Source: Planctomycetia bacterium
GTDB lineage: Bacteria; Planctomycetota; Planctomycetia; Gemmatales; Gemmataceae
Reading direction: 5' to 3'
Assembly (NCBI GenBank): GCA_025356615.1
Contig: JANXSH010000312.1
Span: 1 to 6,886, forward strand
DNA length: 6,886 bases
The notes under the pieces are model-generated. The model saw only the letters and a program-made list of their open reading frames with translations, had not been told where the DNA came from and searched no databases. Numbering within the stretch: the first letter of the stretch is position 1; each line of letters opens with the position of its first letter. The translations under genes and the position numbers were made by a program. This document shows positions 1-6,646 of the stretch, piece by piece.

Positions 1-52
1 TGGGCTCGCTGCGCTCGCGACCCCCGGCTAATGGCTGTAACCCCTCCGGGGT
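1..52. repeat. G/C-rich intergenic repeat fragment with small hairpin
   Basis: This non-coding edge sequence contains a 5-bp dyad, ACCCC-TCC-GGGGT (40-52), preceded by a run rich in CGCTGCGCTCGCG and by the close direct repeat GGCTaatGGCT. It resembles, from memory only, intergenic repeats common in planctomycete genomes. It lies downstream of the minus-strand genes, so the hairpin could weakly terminate their transcript, but no T-run follows it on that strand. The rest of 53-173 shows only a tiny tandem CGAATCT (81-94) and no credible gene. The element is cut by the window edge, so its true extent is unknown. Confidence 0.3.
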
Positions 53-173
53 AAATACCTCGCGCATGGCCCCTCACCCCCGAATCTCGAATCTACTGTG
101 ACGGTCGCGGCTCCCATTCTCCTCGCCGGTAATTCGTGAGATAATTTCGTGCCGAGGTAATATGATCCTCCTG

Positions 174-353
174 CTACTGTTGGATCGCCTTCCCCTCGAC
201 GGTGAACGGTATGCCCTGATCCGCCAGTGCCTCGAGTGCCGCCACGGGAACCAGGTGCTCGCCGGACTTGGAGACACGCCCCGAGAATCGGCCCAGCAGG
301 AAGGCGAGCGCTCGCTTTTCGACTTCTCGATTCGCGAAGGTGATGGTAATCAT
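174..353 (-). CDS. Small conserved-looking protein of unknown function (59 aa)
   Basis: The protein starts MITITFANREVEKRAL, has a central stretch FLLGRFSGRVSKSGEHLVP, and ends IPFTVEGKAIQQ with a TAG stop. It has no signal peptide, membrane segment or cysteine, and looks like a compact alpha/beta cytosolic protein. The start at 353 is preferred over an upstream in-frame ATG at 530, because the longer form would overlap the neighbouring membrane-protein gene by 79 bases and its extra residues look like out-of-frame translation. A weak AAGAG lies 7 bases before the chosen ATG. From memory, similar small proteins with a RALxFLxGRFS core recur in planctomycete genomes, some beside PIN-type toxins, which would hint at an antitoxin-like role. 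No toxin gene is visible next to it here. It sits 98 bases downstream of the membrane-protein gene on the same strand and may share its transcript. Function is not assigned. Confidence 0.6.
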   Translation of the reverse strand: MITITFANREVEKRALAFLLGRFSGRVSKSGEHLVPVAALEALADQGIPFTVEGKAIQQ

Positions 354-451
354 CTGATTACTCTTGTCCGATGTTTCGATCTCCTCACAAGAATCATACC
401 CGATCAGGCGCGAGAAAGGGAGAGGCGATCCGAACATTCGCCCCACAGATC

Positions 452-1588
452 CTACCGCCCCGGCTTGTCGAGGTGGTACGAGAACGCCCCGAGCAAGTCG
501 CCCTGCTTCTTGGCGTGACACGCCAAACACGCCTCCGCCGCGCGGATGCTTCCCAGGACGCGGAGCCGATCGTCCGTCGAGTGGACCACGAGGTCGTCCT
601 TCGCGAGCCGGGGCAGCGCTGCCGACTCGAAGGCGTCGAGCGGCCTCGTCGGGGCGTTGTGCAAGTCGCTCATGCGCGGCAGGTTGGCGGAGACGTACAC
701 CGCCGGCTTGCTGTGTTTCAGGAGGCTCACCAGCTCCAGCTTGCGGAATCGCCAGGAACCTGGGGCGAGACCCTCCGTCGGCGTCTTGGAGATGCGATGG
801 GGCCGAAATCCATAGACGCGGCTGCGGTCCTTCACATAGCCGAAGCCCTGGGGGAAGGCGAAGTCGAGGACGCTGGCTCGATGCAACGAATCGAGGTCGG
901 GACTCGTCGGATCGAGAGCGGCATGGCCGCCGACGAGCATACTCGCGGCACTTTCCTGTGGGATCGACCCGGACTCGTCGATCGGCACGGGAGATTCGTC
1001 GGGAAGCTCGATGTCCCTATTAGTCGGTCTGAAACTGCGTCCGACACCGAAGCCGGGGCTGTTGACGAACGCGGACACCTGACCCTCGTGGAGTTGCTGC
1101 AAAGCTCGTTCGCGGAAATTCGACTGCCAGTCCCTGCCCCCATCTTTGTCGAGGATGCCAGGCTGATTCCTGGGCATCGAGATCAGGTGAACGTCCGCCC
1201 CCACCGAAGGCGAATCGGGCAGTTCCAGGGGGCGATCCTCGTAGGCCAGCCGGTCCTCCACGGAGATCGAGGCGGTCTCCCGTTTCAATTTGTCATGTTC
1301 GAGCCATTTCGGGACGCCGGTCACTCCGTAGGCGATGAGGAACGCGACGATCGTGGTGGCCAGGAAGACACGGGGCCGAGGAGCGACCCAAGCACAGACG
1401 AGGCCCGCGACGAGTGTCAGTGCCGCATGGAGCAGGAAGGTCGGCAAGACGGCGATTACGCAAAAGGCGAGGCCGAAAACCCCGAGGCCACACCACCAGA
1501 GAGAGCGAAGGACAGAACGGGAGCGGAAGGCGGTGACGTTCACCGCCACCAGCAGCACGCCGGACAGGATGAGGGATACGATCAGCAT
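452..1588 (-). CDS. Membrane-anchored protein with C-terminal CxxCH motif (378 aa)
   Basis: Residues 1-21, about 31-49, 50-69 and 74-92 are strongly hydrophobic, giving three or four membrane segments. A hydrophilic domain follows from about residue 93 to the end. Close to the C-terminus is CLACH (residues 354-358, bases 515-529), a CxxCH site of the kind that binds covalent c-type haem, followed by KKQGDLLGAFSYHL. Only one such motif is present and I see no clear distal methionine ligand. The combination of APTRPLDAFE (residues 312-321), the CxxCH site and the GDLLGAF tail matches, from memory, a family of planctomycete hypothetical proteins, so this is probably a lineage-specific protein and not a standard cytochrome. 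If haem is attached, the large domain must face the periplasmic side. The start at 1588 is supported by the hydrophobic N-terminus and a GGGGA stretch shortly upstream. A redox or sensor role is possible but unproven. It is transcribed divergently from sbcD. Confidence 0.75.
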   Translation of the reverse strand: MLIVSLILSGVLLVAVNVTAFRSRSVLRSLWWCGLGVFGLAFCVIAVLPTFLLHAALTLVAGLVCAWVAPRPRVFLATTIVAFLIAYGVTGVPKWLEHDKLKRETASISVEDRLAYEDRPLELPDSPSVGADVHLISMPRNQPGILDKDGGRDWQSNFRERALQQLHEGQVSAFVNSPGFGVGRSFRPTNRDIELPDESPVPIDESGSIPQESAASMLVGGHAALDPTSPDLDSLHRASVLDFAFPQGFGYVKDRSRVYGFRPHRISKTPTEGLAPGSWRFRKLELVSLLKHSKPAVYVSANLPRMSDLHNAPTRPLDAFESAALPRLAKDDLVVHSTDDRLRVLGSIRAAEACLACHAKKQGDLLGAFSYHLDKPGR

Positions 1589-1647
1589 GGTCGAGATTCC
1601 CCGAAGGACTCGAGAAGCAATGACGATTGCGCGGAAGATTTTCCTTC

Positions 1648-1676
1648 AACATACTCCTCTCATCCCTCTCCCGCAA
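1648..1676 (-). promoter_or_regulatory. Candidate promoter for the minus-strand CxxCH gene
   Basis: Read on the minus strand, TTGCGG (1676-1671) and TATGTT (1653-1648) are separated by exactly 17 bases. The hexamers match the sigma-70 consensus at 3/6 and 4/6. Transcription would begin near 1641, leaving a leader of about 50 bases. The spacing is good but the hexamers are weak, so this is a guess supported mainly by its position in a divergent intergenic region. Confidence 0.2.
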
Positions 1677-1693
1677 TCGATTTCCGACTGAGT

Positions 1694-1722
1694 TTGCCCC
1701 GACGGCGTGTTTATGCGACAAT
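1694..1722 (+). promoter_or_regulatory. Candidate promoter for sbcD-sbcC
   Basis: TTGCCC (1694-1699) and GACAAT (1717-1722) are 17 bases apart, each matching the sigma-70 consensus at 4/6. A transcript starting near 1729 would place the ribosome-binding site of sbcD at once downstream, giving a very short leader. No operator-like dyad is evident around it. Confidence 0.25.
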
Positions 1723-1739
1723 GAGGCGCTTTGATCGCC

Positions 1740-1747
1740 AGGAGAAG
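1740..1747 (+). promoter_or_regulatory. Ribosome-binding site of sbcD
   Basis: AGGAGAAG, with its AGGAG core 7 bases before the ATG at 1752, is a strong Shine-Dalgarno match. It decides the start. An in-frame TTG at 1731 would add seven residues (MIARRRL) in front of the conserved MRILHTADWHL but would lie upstream of this site. Confidence 0.8.
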
Positions 1748-1751
1748 ACTC

Positions 1752-2981
1752 ATGCGCATCCTCCATACCGCCGACTGGCACCTCGCCGACCGGCTCGGTC
1801 GCATCGATCGTGGCGACGACCTCCGTCGTGCCGTCGAGCGCGTCGCCGCGTTTTGCGTGCAGGAGAACGTCGATGTCCTGCTCGTCGCCGGCGACCTGTT
1901 CAGCGAACTCGCCAGCGCGGAGGCGCTGCGCGACACGGTTCGGCACCTCCAGACCGTCTTCTCGCCGTTCCTACGCGACGGCGGGACGATCGTCACCCTG
2001 ACCGGCAACCACGACAAGGAGAACTTCTGCCAGACACTGCGCCTGGCGATGTCGCTCGCCGCCCCGATCGCGGGGACGCCCGGCGAGTTGGTCCCGCCGG
2101 GCAGGCTCTACCTCGCCACCGAGCCGAGCCTGATCCGACTCGAGGACAAGGCCAGCGGCGTGCCGATCCAGTTCCTGCTCATGCCCTACCCCACGCCGAC
2201 GCGCTACCTCACCACCGACGCCGACCAGCGCTACCAGGGGTTGGAGGAGAAGAACCGCCTCCTGATGGCGGCGTTCACGCGCGCCTTGCACGACCTCCGG
2301 CAGGGCGAATTCTTCAGCGACGACCTCCCCGCCGTCCTCGCGGCCCACATCGGGGTGCGCGGCAGCGAGCTGCCGACCCTGTTCCGCCTCTCCGAGCAAG
2401 AGGATGTCCTCTTCTCGGAGGCCGACCTGCCGACCGGCTTCGCCTACGTCGCCCTGGGGCACATCCACCGCGCCCAGTTCTTGCACGGGCAGACCAGCGT
2501 CCGCTACTCCGGCAGCATCGAGAAGATGGACCTCGGCGAATCGTCCGACCACAAGGGCGTCGTCGTCTTCGACATCGGCCCCGAGGGCATCCAGGGCGAG
2601 CCGCGCGTCTTGCCGATGGAGTCCACGCCCGTCTACGAAGTCACCGTGCTGAACCCCTCCGAGGACATCCCGCGCCTGCGGGCCAAACACCCCGACGCGG
2701 CCCGCGACCTCGTCCGCATCCGCTGCACCTACACGGCGGGCAGGGACAACCGCGAGGAGGTCCTCCGCGAACTCGAGGAGATCTTCCCGCGCTGGTACGA
2801 CCGGCAGATCACCGAGTCCGGCACCCTCGGCCCGAGTCTCGTCGTCGATACGACCCGGCCGCACAGTTTCGAGGAGACCGTCCGGGGGTATCTCGAGCAG
2901 GAACTCGTCAACGAGGACGAGCCGATGCGGAAGGCCGTCTTGGACCGCGTCGAGACGCTCATGAGGGAGATGCAATTATAA
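1752..2981 (+). CDS. sbcD: SbcD: nuclease subunit of the SbcCD complex
   Basis: SbcD is the Mre11-type metallophosphoesterase that, with SbcC, cuts DNA hairpins and degrades or trims double-strand ends using manganese ions. The 409-residue length fits the family (about 400 in E. coli). The phosphoesterase motifs appear in order: D8 and H10 in HTADWHL, D48 in VAGDLF, N86-H87 in TGNHDKEN, H199 in AAHIGVRG, and H237/H239 in LGHIHRAQ. Together they make a complete two-metal active site. Residues from about 290 onward form the capping and SbcC-binding C-terminal part, which is more variable. The start at 1752 is fixed by the ribosome-binding site and by D8/H10 sitting at the usual distance from the N-terminus. 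It is followed on the same strand by sbcC, though the gap of 184 bases is wider than the usual close or overlapping junction. Nothing in the gene looks broken. Confidence 0.97.
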   Translation: MRILHTADWHLADRLGRIDRGDDLRRAVERVAAFCVQENVDVLLVAGDLFSELASAEALRDTVRHLQTVFSPFLRDGGTIVTLTGNHDKENFCQTLRLAMSLAAPIAGTPGELVPPGRLYLATEPSLIRLEDKASGVPIQFLLMPYPTPTRYLTTDADQRYQGLEEKNRLLMAAFTRALHDLRQGEFFSDDLPAVLAAHIGVRGSELPTLFRLSEQEDVLFSEADLPTGFAYVALGHIHRAQFLHGQTSVRYSGSIEKMDLGESSDHKGVVVFDIGPEGIQGEPRVLPMESTPVYEVTVLNPSEDIPRLRAKHPDAARDLVRIRCTYTAGRDNREEVLRELEEIFPRWYDRQITESGTLGPSLVVDTTRPHSFEETVRGYLEQELVNEDEPMRKAVLDRVETLMREMQL

Positions 2982-3008
2982 TGGGTAGTCCGAGAACGTT
3001 GCTGGTTC

Positions 3009-3111
3009 GACCTAACCCCCTAACCCCCTTCCCTAAAAGGAAGGGGGGACCGGACGAGTCCCCGGTCCGGCTCCCCCTCCCCTTCAGGGGAGGGGGCTGG
3101 GGGGTGGGGTC
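3009..3111. repeat. Nested inverted-repeat cassette between sbcD and sbcC
   Basis: Outer arms 3009-3029 and 3091-3111 are inverted repeats matching at 17 of 21 positions (GACC..ACCCCC.A.CCCCCT). Inside lie a 9-bp stem with 6-base loop (3024-3032/3039-3047, CCCCCTTCC), a 7-bp stem with 8-base loop (3047-3053/3062-3068, GGACCGG) and a 10-bp stem with 4-base loop (3073-3082/3087-3096, CCCCCTCCCC). Either the outer arms pair around the central hairpin or the two C-rich hairpins form instead, so the structures are alternatives. No T-run follows, so it is not a classical terminator. The layout suggests a small mobile or REP/MITE-like intergenic repeat. I see no transposase or target duplication. 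Confidence 0.75.
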
Positions 3112-3150
3112 AGCCGATCACCGGCGGCGACCTTCTTATTACCCCTCCCC

Positions 3151-3157
3151 GAGGGAG
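3151..3157 (+). promoter_or_regulatory. Ribosome-binding site of sbcC
   Basis: GAGGGAG lies 8 bases upstream of the ATG at 3166 and supports that start. It also lies outside the hairpin cassette, so the sbcC start can be read even if the cassette folds in the mRNA. Confidence 0.7.
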
Positions 3158-3165
3158 TCGCACTC

Positions 3166-6100
3166 ATGATCCCCCAGCGCATCAAACTCAAGGGCTTCCT
3201 CTGCTACAAGGAAGAGCAGACCATCGACTTCGACGGCAACGCCACCCTTTGGATGCTCTCCGGCCTCAACGGGTCCGGCAAGTCGTCGATCTTCGACGCC
3301 CTCACCTACGCGCTGTTCGACCACCACCGAGGCGGGGGGCGGTTCGCGGTCGAACTCATCAACAAGGACTGCGACGCGCTGCTCGTCGAGTTCGACTTCC
3401 TCCTCGACGGGAAGCTCCACCGCGCCAAACGGACCCTCAAGCGCGACAACAAGGGCGGCGCGCGCAGTACGCAACAGATCCTCCTCTTCGACGAGGGCAA
3501 GTTCGAGCCGGTGCCCGACACCGGGCAAAAGGGCATGTTCGACGGCTGGATCAAGGAGAACGTCGGACTTAATTACGAGACGTTCACCTCGAGCGTCTTA
3601 CTACTCCAGGGCAAGGCCGAGAAACTACTCGACAGTAAGCCGGAGGGCCGGCGCGAGGTCCTCGCCGGGATCGTCGATCTCGACCGCTTCCGCAAGCTGT
3701 TCGACAAGGCCGACGAGGAGCGTAAGACGCACGAGGCGACCCTGAAGGCGCTGGCCTCCAAGCTCGCGGCGTTGCCGATGGTCTTGCCGCTCGAGATCCA
3801 GGAGGCGAAGAATCGCATCGACGAGGCCGACTCGGTCCGCCTGTCGGGCCGGGCCGAGGTCGATCGCCTACAGAAGCTCGAGTACGACGCCCGCGCCTGG
3901 CAAGACCTCGCCCAGCGCATGCACGCCTCGCGCCAGCGATTCCAGCACGCCCGCGACGTACTCACCGAGTCGGTCGCCATCGAGCGGGCCGTCGATCGCC
4001 TGCGTGAGTTGCGCGACGTAATGCCCCGGCTGAACGACATCTATATACGCAAGACCGAGATCCATTCCGCAGACAAAAGCCTCGAAAGCCAACGGCGGGA
4101 CCGCGAGAAGCAGACGGAGTTGCTCACGCAGAAGGAGGCCGACCTCCGCAAGTCGGTCGCGCAGCGCCTCGACCTGCACTCGCTGATCGCCCGCGACGAG
4201 AACAGCTTCCGCGACATCTCCGCCCGGCTCCGCGCGACCTCGACTCAACTCGACAAGCTCACGGAGTGCGAACGCCAAGAGGCCGACCTCGAACGCCTGC
4301 GCGGCAGCCTGAGCGCCTATAAGACCGACCCGAACGCCCTCGTCGAGTCGCGCCGGCAAATCCTCGACCGCCTCGAGGGGGTCCACCGCGTAATGCCGAT
4401 CCTCACGCGCTTCCGCCAGCAGCGCACCGACCTCGGGCAGGCGTTCGAGAAGGAACGCACCTGCGACACGGAGAAGAAGGTCATCCAGGCGCGCGGGGCG
4501 ACCGCCAAGGCGGACCTCGAGGTCCGCACGCAGACGCACGCCGACGCCGTCGCGGCGCTGCAAGAGGCCGTCGTGCAGGCCGCCTCGGCGCGGACGGTCC
4601 TCGAGCAGGCGCGAGAGTCGTTGGGTGAGGTGTCCCAACTCGACGGGTCCAAGCTTTGTCGCCATTGCGGTCAGGAGCTGACGCCGGGTCACATCGCCGA
4701 CGAGAAGCGTAAACGCGGCGCGGCCGTCCAACAGGCCGAGACCAAAGCCCGCGAGGCGACCTCGCGTCAGGACGAGGCCCGTAAAAATGAAGAAGCCGCG
4801 CGTAAGGAAAAGGCCCGCGCCGACGAGTCGTATCAAACCGCGCGGAGCGACTACCGCGATTCGCAGGCGCAGCACAAGCAGGCCGGACTCGACATCGAGC
4901 GCCTGCAAAAGGAGTGCGCCCACACCCACGCCGAGGTGCCCGACGAGTTCCGCGCCCGCATCGGCCGCGCGGGCATCGCCGACTGGCGCGAGACGACGTA
5001 CCCCGCACAGACCGACATGGACGACCTGAAGACGCAGGTCCGCGACCTGGAGCCGGGCCGACGCCAAGTGAAAGAGGCCGAGAAGGCGCTCAGCGAATGG
5101 ACGAAACTGCAAGTCCAGATCAACGCCATCCAGACGACAGTCAAACGCCTCCTGCTCGACGTGCCCAAAGATCGCCAGGAATTGCGGCGCGAACACGCCA
5201 AACTGGAGTCGCATGAAAAATCCCTCTTCGCCGGCCTCGACGCCGCACGGGCGATGGTGAAGCAGGTCGAGAGGGAGGTGGCGAAACTCACCACGGAGCG
5301 CGACGCGGCCCGCGTAACGCTCGGCAACATCGACACGCGCACCAAGGAACACGAACTCGTGCGCGGCAACGCCGAGCGCGTCATCGACCTCCATACGAAG
5401 AGCCTGCCCCCGACCTGGCAGGCCCAGGCCGTGACGATCGGCATGCGCGAGTTGGGCGACCTCAAGGTGGAGCAGCAGAAGCTCGAGGGACAGGGCACCG
5501 ATGACCGCGCGCGTGACCTCGAACACGCCCGACGCAACCTCTCCGTGTTGGAGAAGGATGTCACGGACTTCGACAAGCAGGCCGAAGCGTTCTCCCCCGA
5601 GGCCCGGCAAGACCCGGCCTCGATCGCCCTGTCCCTGCGTGAGGCCAAGACGCGCTCCGTCAACGCCGACGAGATCCTCGTCCAGGCACGCGGCGAGCTA
5701 TCGATGCTCGAGTCGCGCCTGGCGGAACGACACCAGGTCGATCTCGATTACCGGAAGGTCGATGAGGAGTTGAAGGTCCACCGCACGCTGTGCGAACTCC
5801 TCGGCAAGGACCGCCTCCAACTGCACCTCGTCCGTCAGGCCGAACGCCAGGTCGTCGATTACGCCAACGCCGTCCTCGACCGCCTCAGCGGCGGGCAACT
5901 CTATATCCGCCTCTCGGGAGAGGCGGGCGGCGACGGCGCATCGGCGAAGGCGCTCGACCTCGAGGCGTTCAACCGCGCCACCGGCGACCGCGCGATCAAC
6001 GTCGCCTTCCTCTCGGGCAGCCAAAAGTTCCGCGTCGCCGTCAGCCTCGCGCTGGGCATCGGCCAGTATGCCAGCCGACGCCACCGGCCCATCGAGAGCG

Positions 6101-6297
6101 TCATCATCGACGAAGGCTTCGGCTGCCTCGACAGCCAGGGCCGACAGGTGATGATCCAGGAGTTGCAGAACCTGCGGAGCCAGATGAAGTGCATCCTACT
6201 GGTGTCGCACCAGGAGGACTTCGCGGAGTCGTTCACGGACGGCTACCAGTTCCGGCTGGAGAACGGGGCGACGCGGGTGGAGCGATTCCAGCGGTGA
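3166..6297 (+). CDS. sbcC: SbcC: Rad50-type ATPase subunit of the SbcCD complex
   Basis: SbcC is the SMC-like ATPase that binds SbcD, bridges DNA through a zinc hook, and drives hairpin opening and end processing. At 1043 residues it matches E. coli SbcC (1048). The N-terminal ATPase lobe has the Walker A motif GLNGSGKS (33-40) and a Q-loop glutamine in SVLLLQGKAEKLL (Q148). A long charged coiled coil runs from about 170 to 490. A zinc hook CRHC (C498, C501) sits almost exactly mid-protein, followed by GQELTPGH, and a returning coiled coil runs to about 880. The C-terminal lobe has signature motif LSGSQKFR (949-956), Walker B VIIDEGFG (D982, E983), D-loop LD (988-989) and H-loop VSH (H1015). 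The one oddity is LSGSQ where the classical SbcC/Rad50 signature is LSGGE. Otherwise it appears intact. It is likely co-transcribed with sbcD despite the structured gap between them. Confidence 0.97.
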   Translation: MIPQRIKLKGFLCYKEEQTIDFDGNATLWMLSGLNGSGKSSIFDALTYALFDHHRGGGRFAVELINKDCDALLVEFDFLLDGKLHRAKRTLKRDNKGGARSTQQILLFDEGKFEPVPDTGQKGMFDGWIKENVGLNYETFTSSVLLLQGKAEKLLDSKPEGRREVLAGIVDLDRFRKLFDKADEERKTHEATLKALASKLAALPMVLPLEIQEAKNRIDEADSVRLSGRAEVDRLQKLEYDARAWQDLAQRMHASRQRFQHARDVLTESVAIERAVDRLRELRDVMPRLNDIYIRKTEIHSADKSLESQRRDREKQTELLTQKEADLRKSVAQRLDLHSLIARDENSFRDISARLRATSTQLDKLTECERQEADLERLRGSLSAYKTDPNALVESRRQILDRLEGVHRVMPILTRFRQQRTDLGQAFEKERTCDTEKKVIQARGATAKADLEVRTQTHADAVAALQEAVVQAASARTVLEQARESLGEVSQLDGSKLCRHCGQELTPGHIADEKRKRGAAVQQAETKAREATSRQDEARKNEEAARKEKARADESYQTARSDYRDSQAQHKQAGLDIERLQKECAHTHAEVPDEFRARIGRAGIADWRETTYPAQTDMDDLKTQVRDLEPGRRQVKEAEKALSEWTKLQVQINAIQTTVKRLLLDVPKDRQELRREHAKLESHEKSLFAGLDAARAMVKQVEREVAKLTTERDAARVTLGNIDTRTKEHELVRGNAERVIDLHTKSLPPTWQAQAVTIGMRELGDLKVEQQKLEGQGTDDRARDLEHARRNLSVLEKDVTDFDKQAEAFSPEARQDPASIALSLREAKTRSVNADEILVQARGELSMLESRLAERHQVDLDYRKVDEELKVHRTLCELLGKDRLQLHLVRQAERQVVDYANAVLDRLSGGQLYIRLSGEAGGDGASAKALDLEAFNRATGDRAINVAFLSGSQKFRVAVSLALGIGQYASRRHRPIESVIIDEGFGCLDSQGRQVMIQELQNLRSQMKCILLVSHQEDFAESFTDGYQFRLENGATRVERFQR

Positions 6298-6348
6298 GGT
6301 ACGGATGGAGAAAGGGGGCGAATTGCCGAAACAACCCTGGAAGTCCTG

Positions 6349-6374
6349 GGCGTCTTATCATATGATAGGACGCC
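6349..6374. promoter_or_regulatory. 26-base palindrome, possible operator
   Basis: GGCGTCTTATCAT (6349-6361) is followed directly by ATGATAGGACGCC (6362-6374), an inverted repeat with a single mismatch in 13 pairs. There is partial further symmetry outside it (CCTG to the left, TTGG to the right). It lies 28 bases before the preferred start of the small gene at 6403 and 51 bases after the sbcC stop. With no spacer and no following T-run it fits a dimer-bound operator better than a terminator. The A/T-rich core could also overlap a -10 region. An autoregulated small operon is a reasonable inference, but the binding protein is unknown. Confidence 0.55.
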
Positions 6375-6390
6375 TTGGAATCGAAACATG

Positions 6391-6399
6391 AAGGATGAG
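6391..6399 (+). promoter_or_regulatory. Ribosome-binding site that favours the start at 6403
   Basis: AAGGATGAG contains AAGGA with a 7-base gap to the ATG at 6403. The alternative in-frame ATG at 6388 lies upstream of this site and has no purine-rich sequence of its own. Confidence 0.5.
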
Positions 6400-6402
6400 T
6401 TC

Positions 6403-6582
6403 ATGGCTCATGCGCCCCAACCGGGTGATGTCGTCCCGGATGATGTTCTTCAGGAACTCACCGACGAGATCGAAGTGGGGAACCGCCTGTTTCCAACGCG
6501 ATTGCTACAGGTAGCACAAAATTACGCGAATCAGTACCTACAACATCTGGGCGTACCTACCCCCGCTACCCTGCCCTGTTGA
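6403..6582 (+). CDS. 5' part of a split small gene, or a 59-aa unknown protein
   Basis: It begins MAHAPQPGDVVPDDV, continues with an acidic helix-like stretch and FPTRLLQVAQNYANQYLQHL, and ends VPTPATLPC at TGA. An ATG at 6388 would add five residues, but the ribosome-binding site favours 6403. The last 16 codons fall in the first copy of a 39-base direct repeat. The same peptide, YLQHLGVPTPATL, appears again 73 bases later in another frame and there continues into a well-formed 59-residue C-terminal segment. This suggests the present stop is produced by a frame-breaking duplication or indel and that the parent protein had about 116 residues. It could still be a stand-alone small protein. I do not recognise the N-terminal half. 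Base usage is less G/C-extreme than in sbcC. Confidence 0.45.
   Translation: MAHAPQPGDVVPDDVLQELTDEIEVGNRLFPTRLLQVAQNYANQYLQHLGVPTPATLPC
6535..6573 (+). repeat. 39-base direct repeat, copy 1
   Basis: This copy starts TACCTACAACATCTGGGCG and ends CGCTACCCTG. It matches copy 2 at 6608-6646 at 38 of 39 positions, the only difference being T6546 versus C6619, a silent CAT/CAC histidine change. The offset is 73 bases, which is not a multiple of three, so the two copies are read in different frames. The repeat also holds TACCTAC twice internally. Confidence 0.9.
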
Positions 6583-6607
6583 CGGCCCACATGATGGCGC
6601 GACGGCC

Positions 6608-6646
6608 TACCTACAACACCTGGGCGTACCTACCCCCGCTACCCTG
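6608..6646 (+). repeat. 39-base direct repeat, copy 2
   Basis: This is the partner of the copy at 6535-6573. The 34 bases between the copies (6574-6607) contain GACGGCC twice (6581-6587 and 6601-6607), the second directly abutting copy 2. The spacer is therefore itself flanked by a 7-base direct repeat, as might follow from slippage or a small insertion. Confidence 0.9.

Larger units (their letters stand above)
2981..3169 (+). other. Bridging open frame between sbcD and sbcC (62 codons), probably not a true protein
   Basis: An ATG at 2981 overlaps the sbcD TAA by one base (TAATG). The frame stays open through the hairpin cassette and ends at TGA 3167-3169, overlapping the sbcC ATG as ATGA (3166-3169). 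An AGGGAG lies 11 bases before the ATG. The predicted peptide contains NPLTPFPKRKGG and LPLPFRGGGWGVG, which is simply translated repeat. I recall similar strings as spurious predicted proteins from G/C-run repeats in other bacteria. It is unlikely to make a functional protein, but ribosomes moving through it could couple sbcD and sbcC translation. Confidence 0.25.

Noticed and set aside
354..530. N-terminal extension of the 59-residue protein to an ATG at 530
   Set aside because: It would overlap the 3' end of the CxxCH gene by 79 bases, and its extra residues look like non-coding translation. The ATG at 353 gives a compact, natural protein.
3024..3096. Rho-independent terminator between sbcD and sbcC
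   Set aside because: The stems are strong but no T-run follows on either strand, and sbcC must be expressed with sbcD. Partial attenuation remains possible.
371..3169. A 932-codon plus-strand open frame running antisense to the membrane-protein gene and out of frame with sbcD
   Set aside because: Its product is low-complexity, arginine- and proline-rich, as expected from reading GC-rich genes in the wrong frame. sbcD in another frame on the same strand, and the membrane protein on the opposite strand, account for the sequence with recognisable motifs. Only its last 62 codons are noted separately as the bridging frame.
3868..5610. A 580-codon minus-strand open frame opposite sbcC
   Set aside because: It is antisense to the SbcC coiled coil. 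Its leucine/valine/arginine-rich product with no motif is the usual mirror of a charged coiled coil in GC-rich DNA.
6535..6646. CRISPR array
   Set aside because: Only two repeat copies with one 34-base spacer, lying inside coding sequence, with no cas gene nearby. The repeat translates to the same peptide in both copies, which points to a gene-internal duplication.
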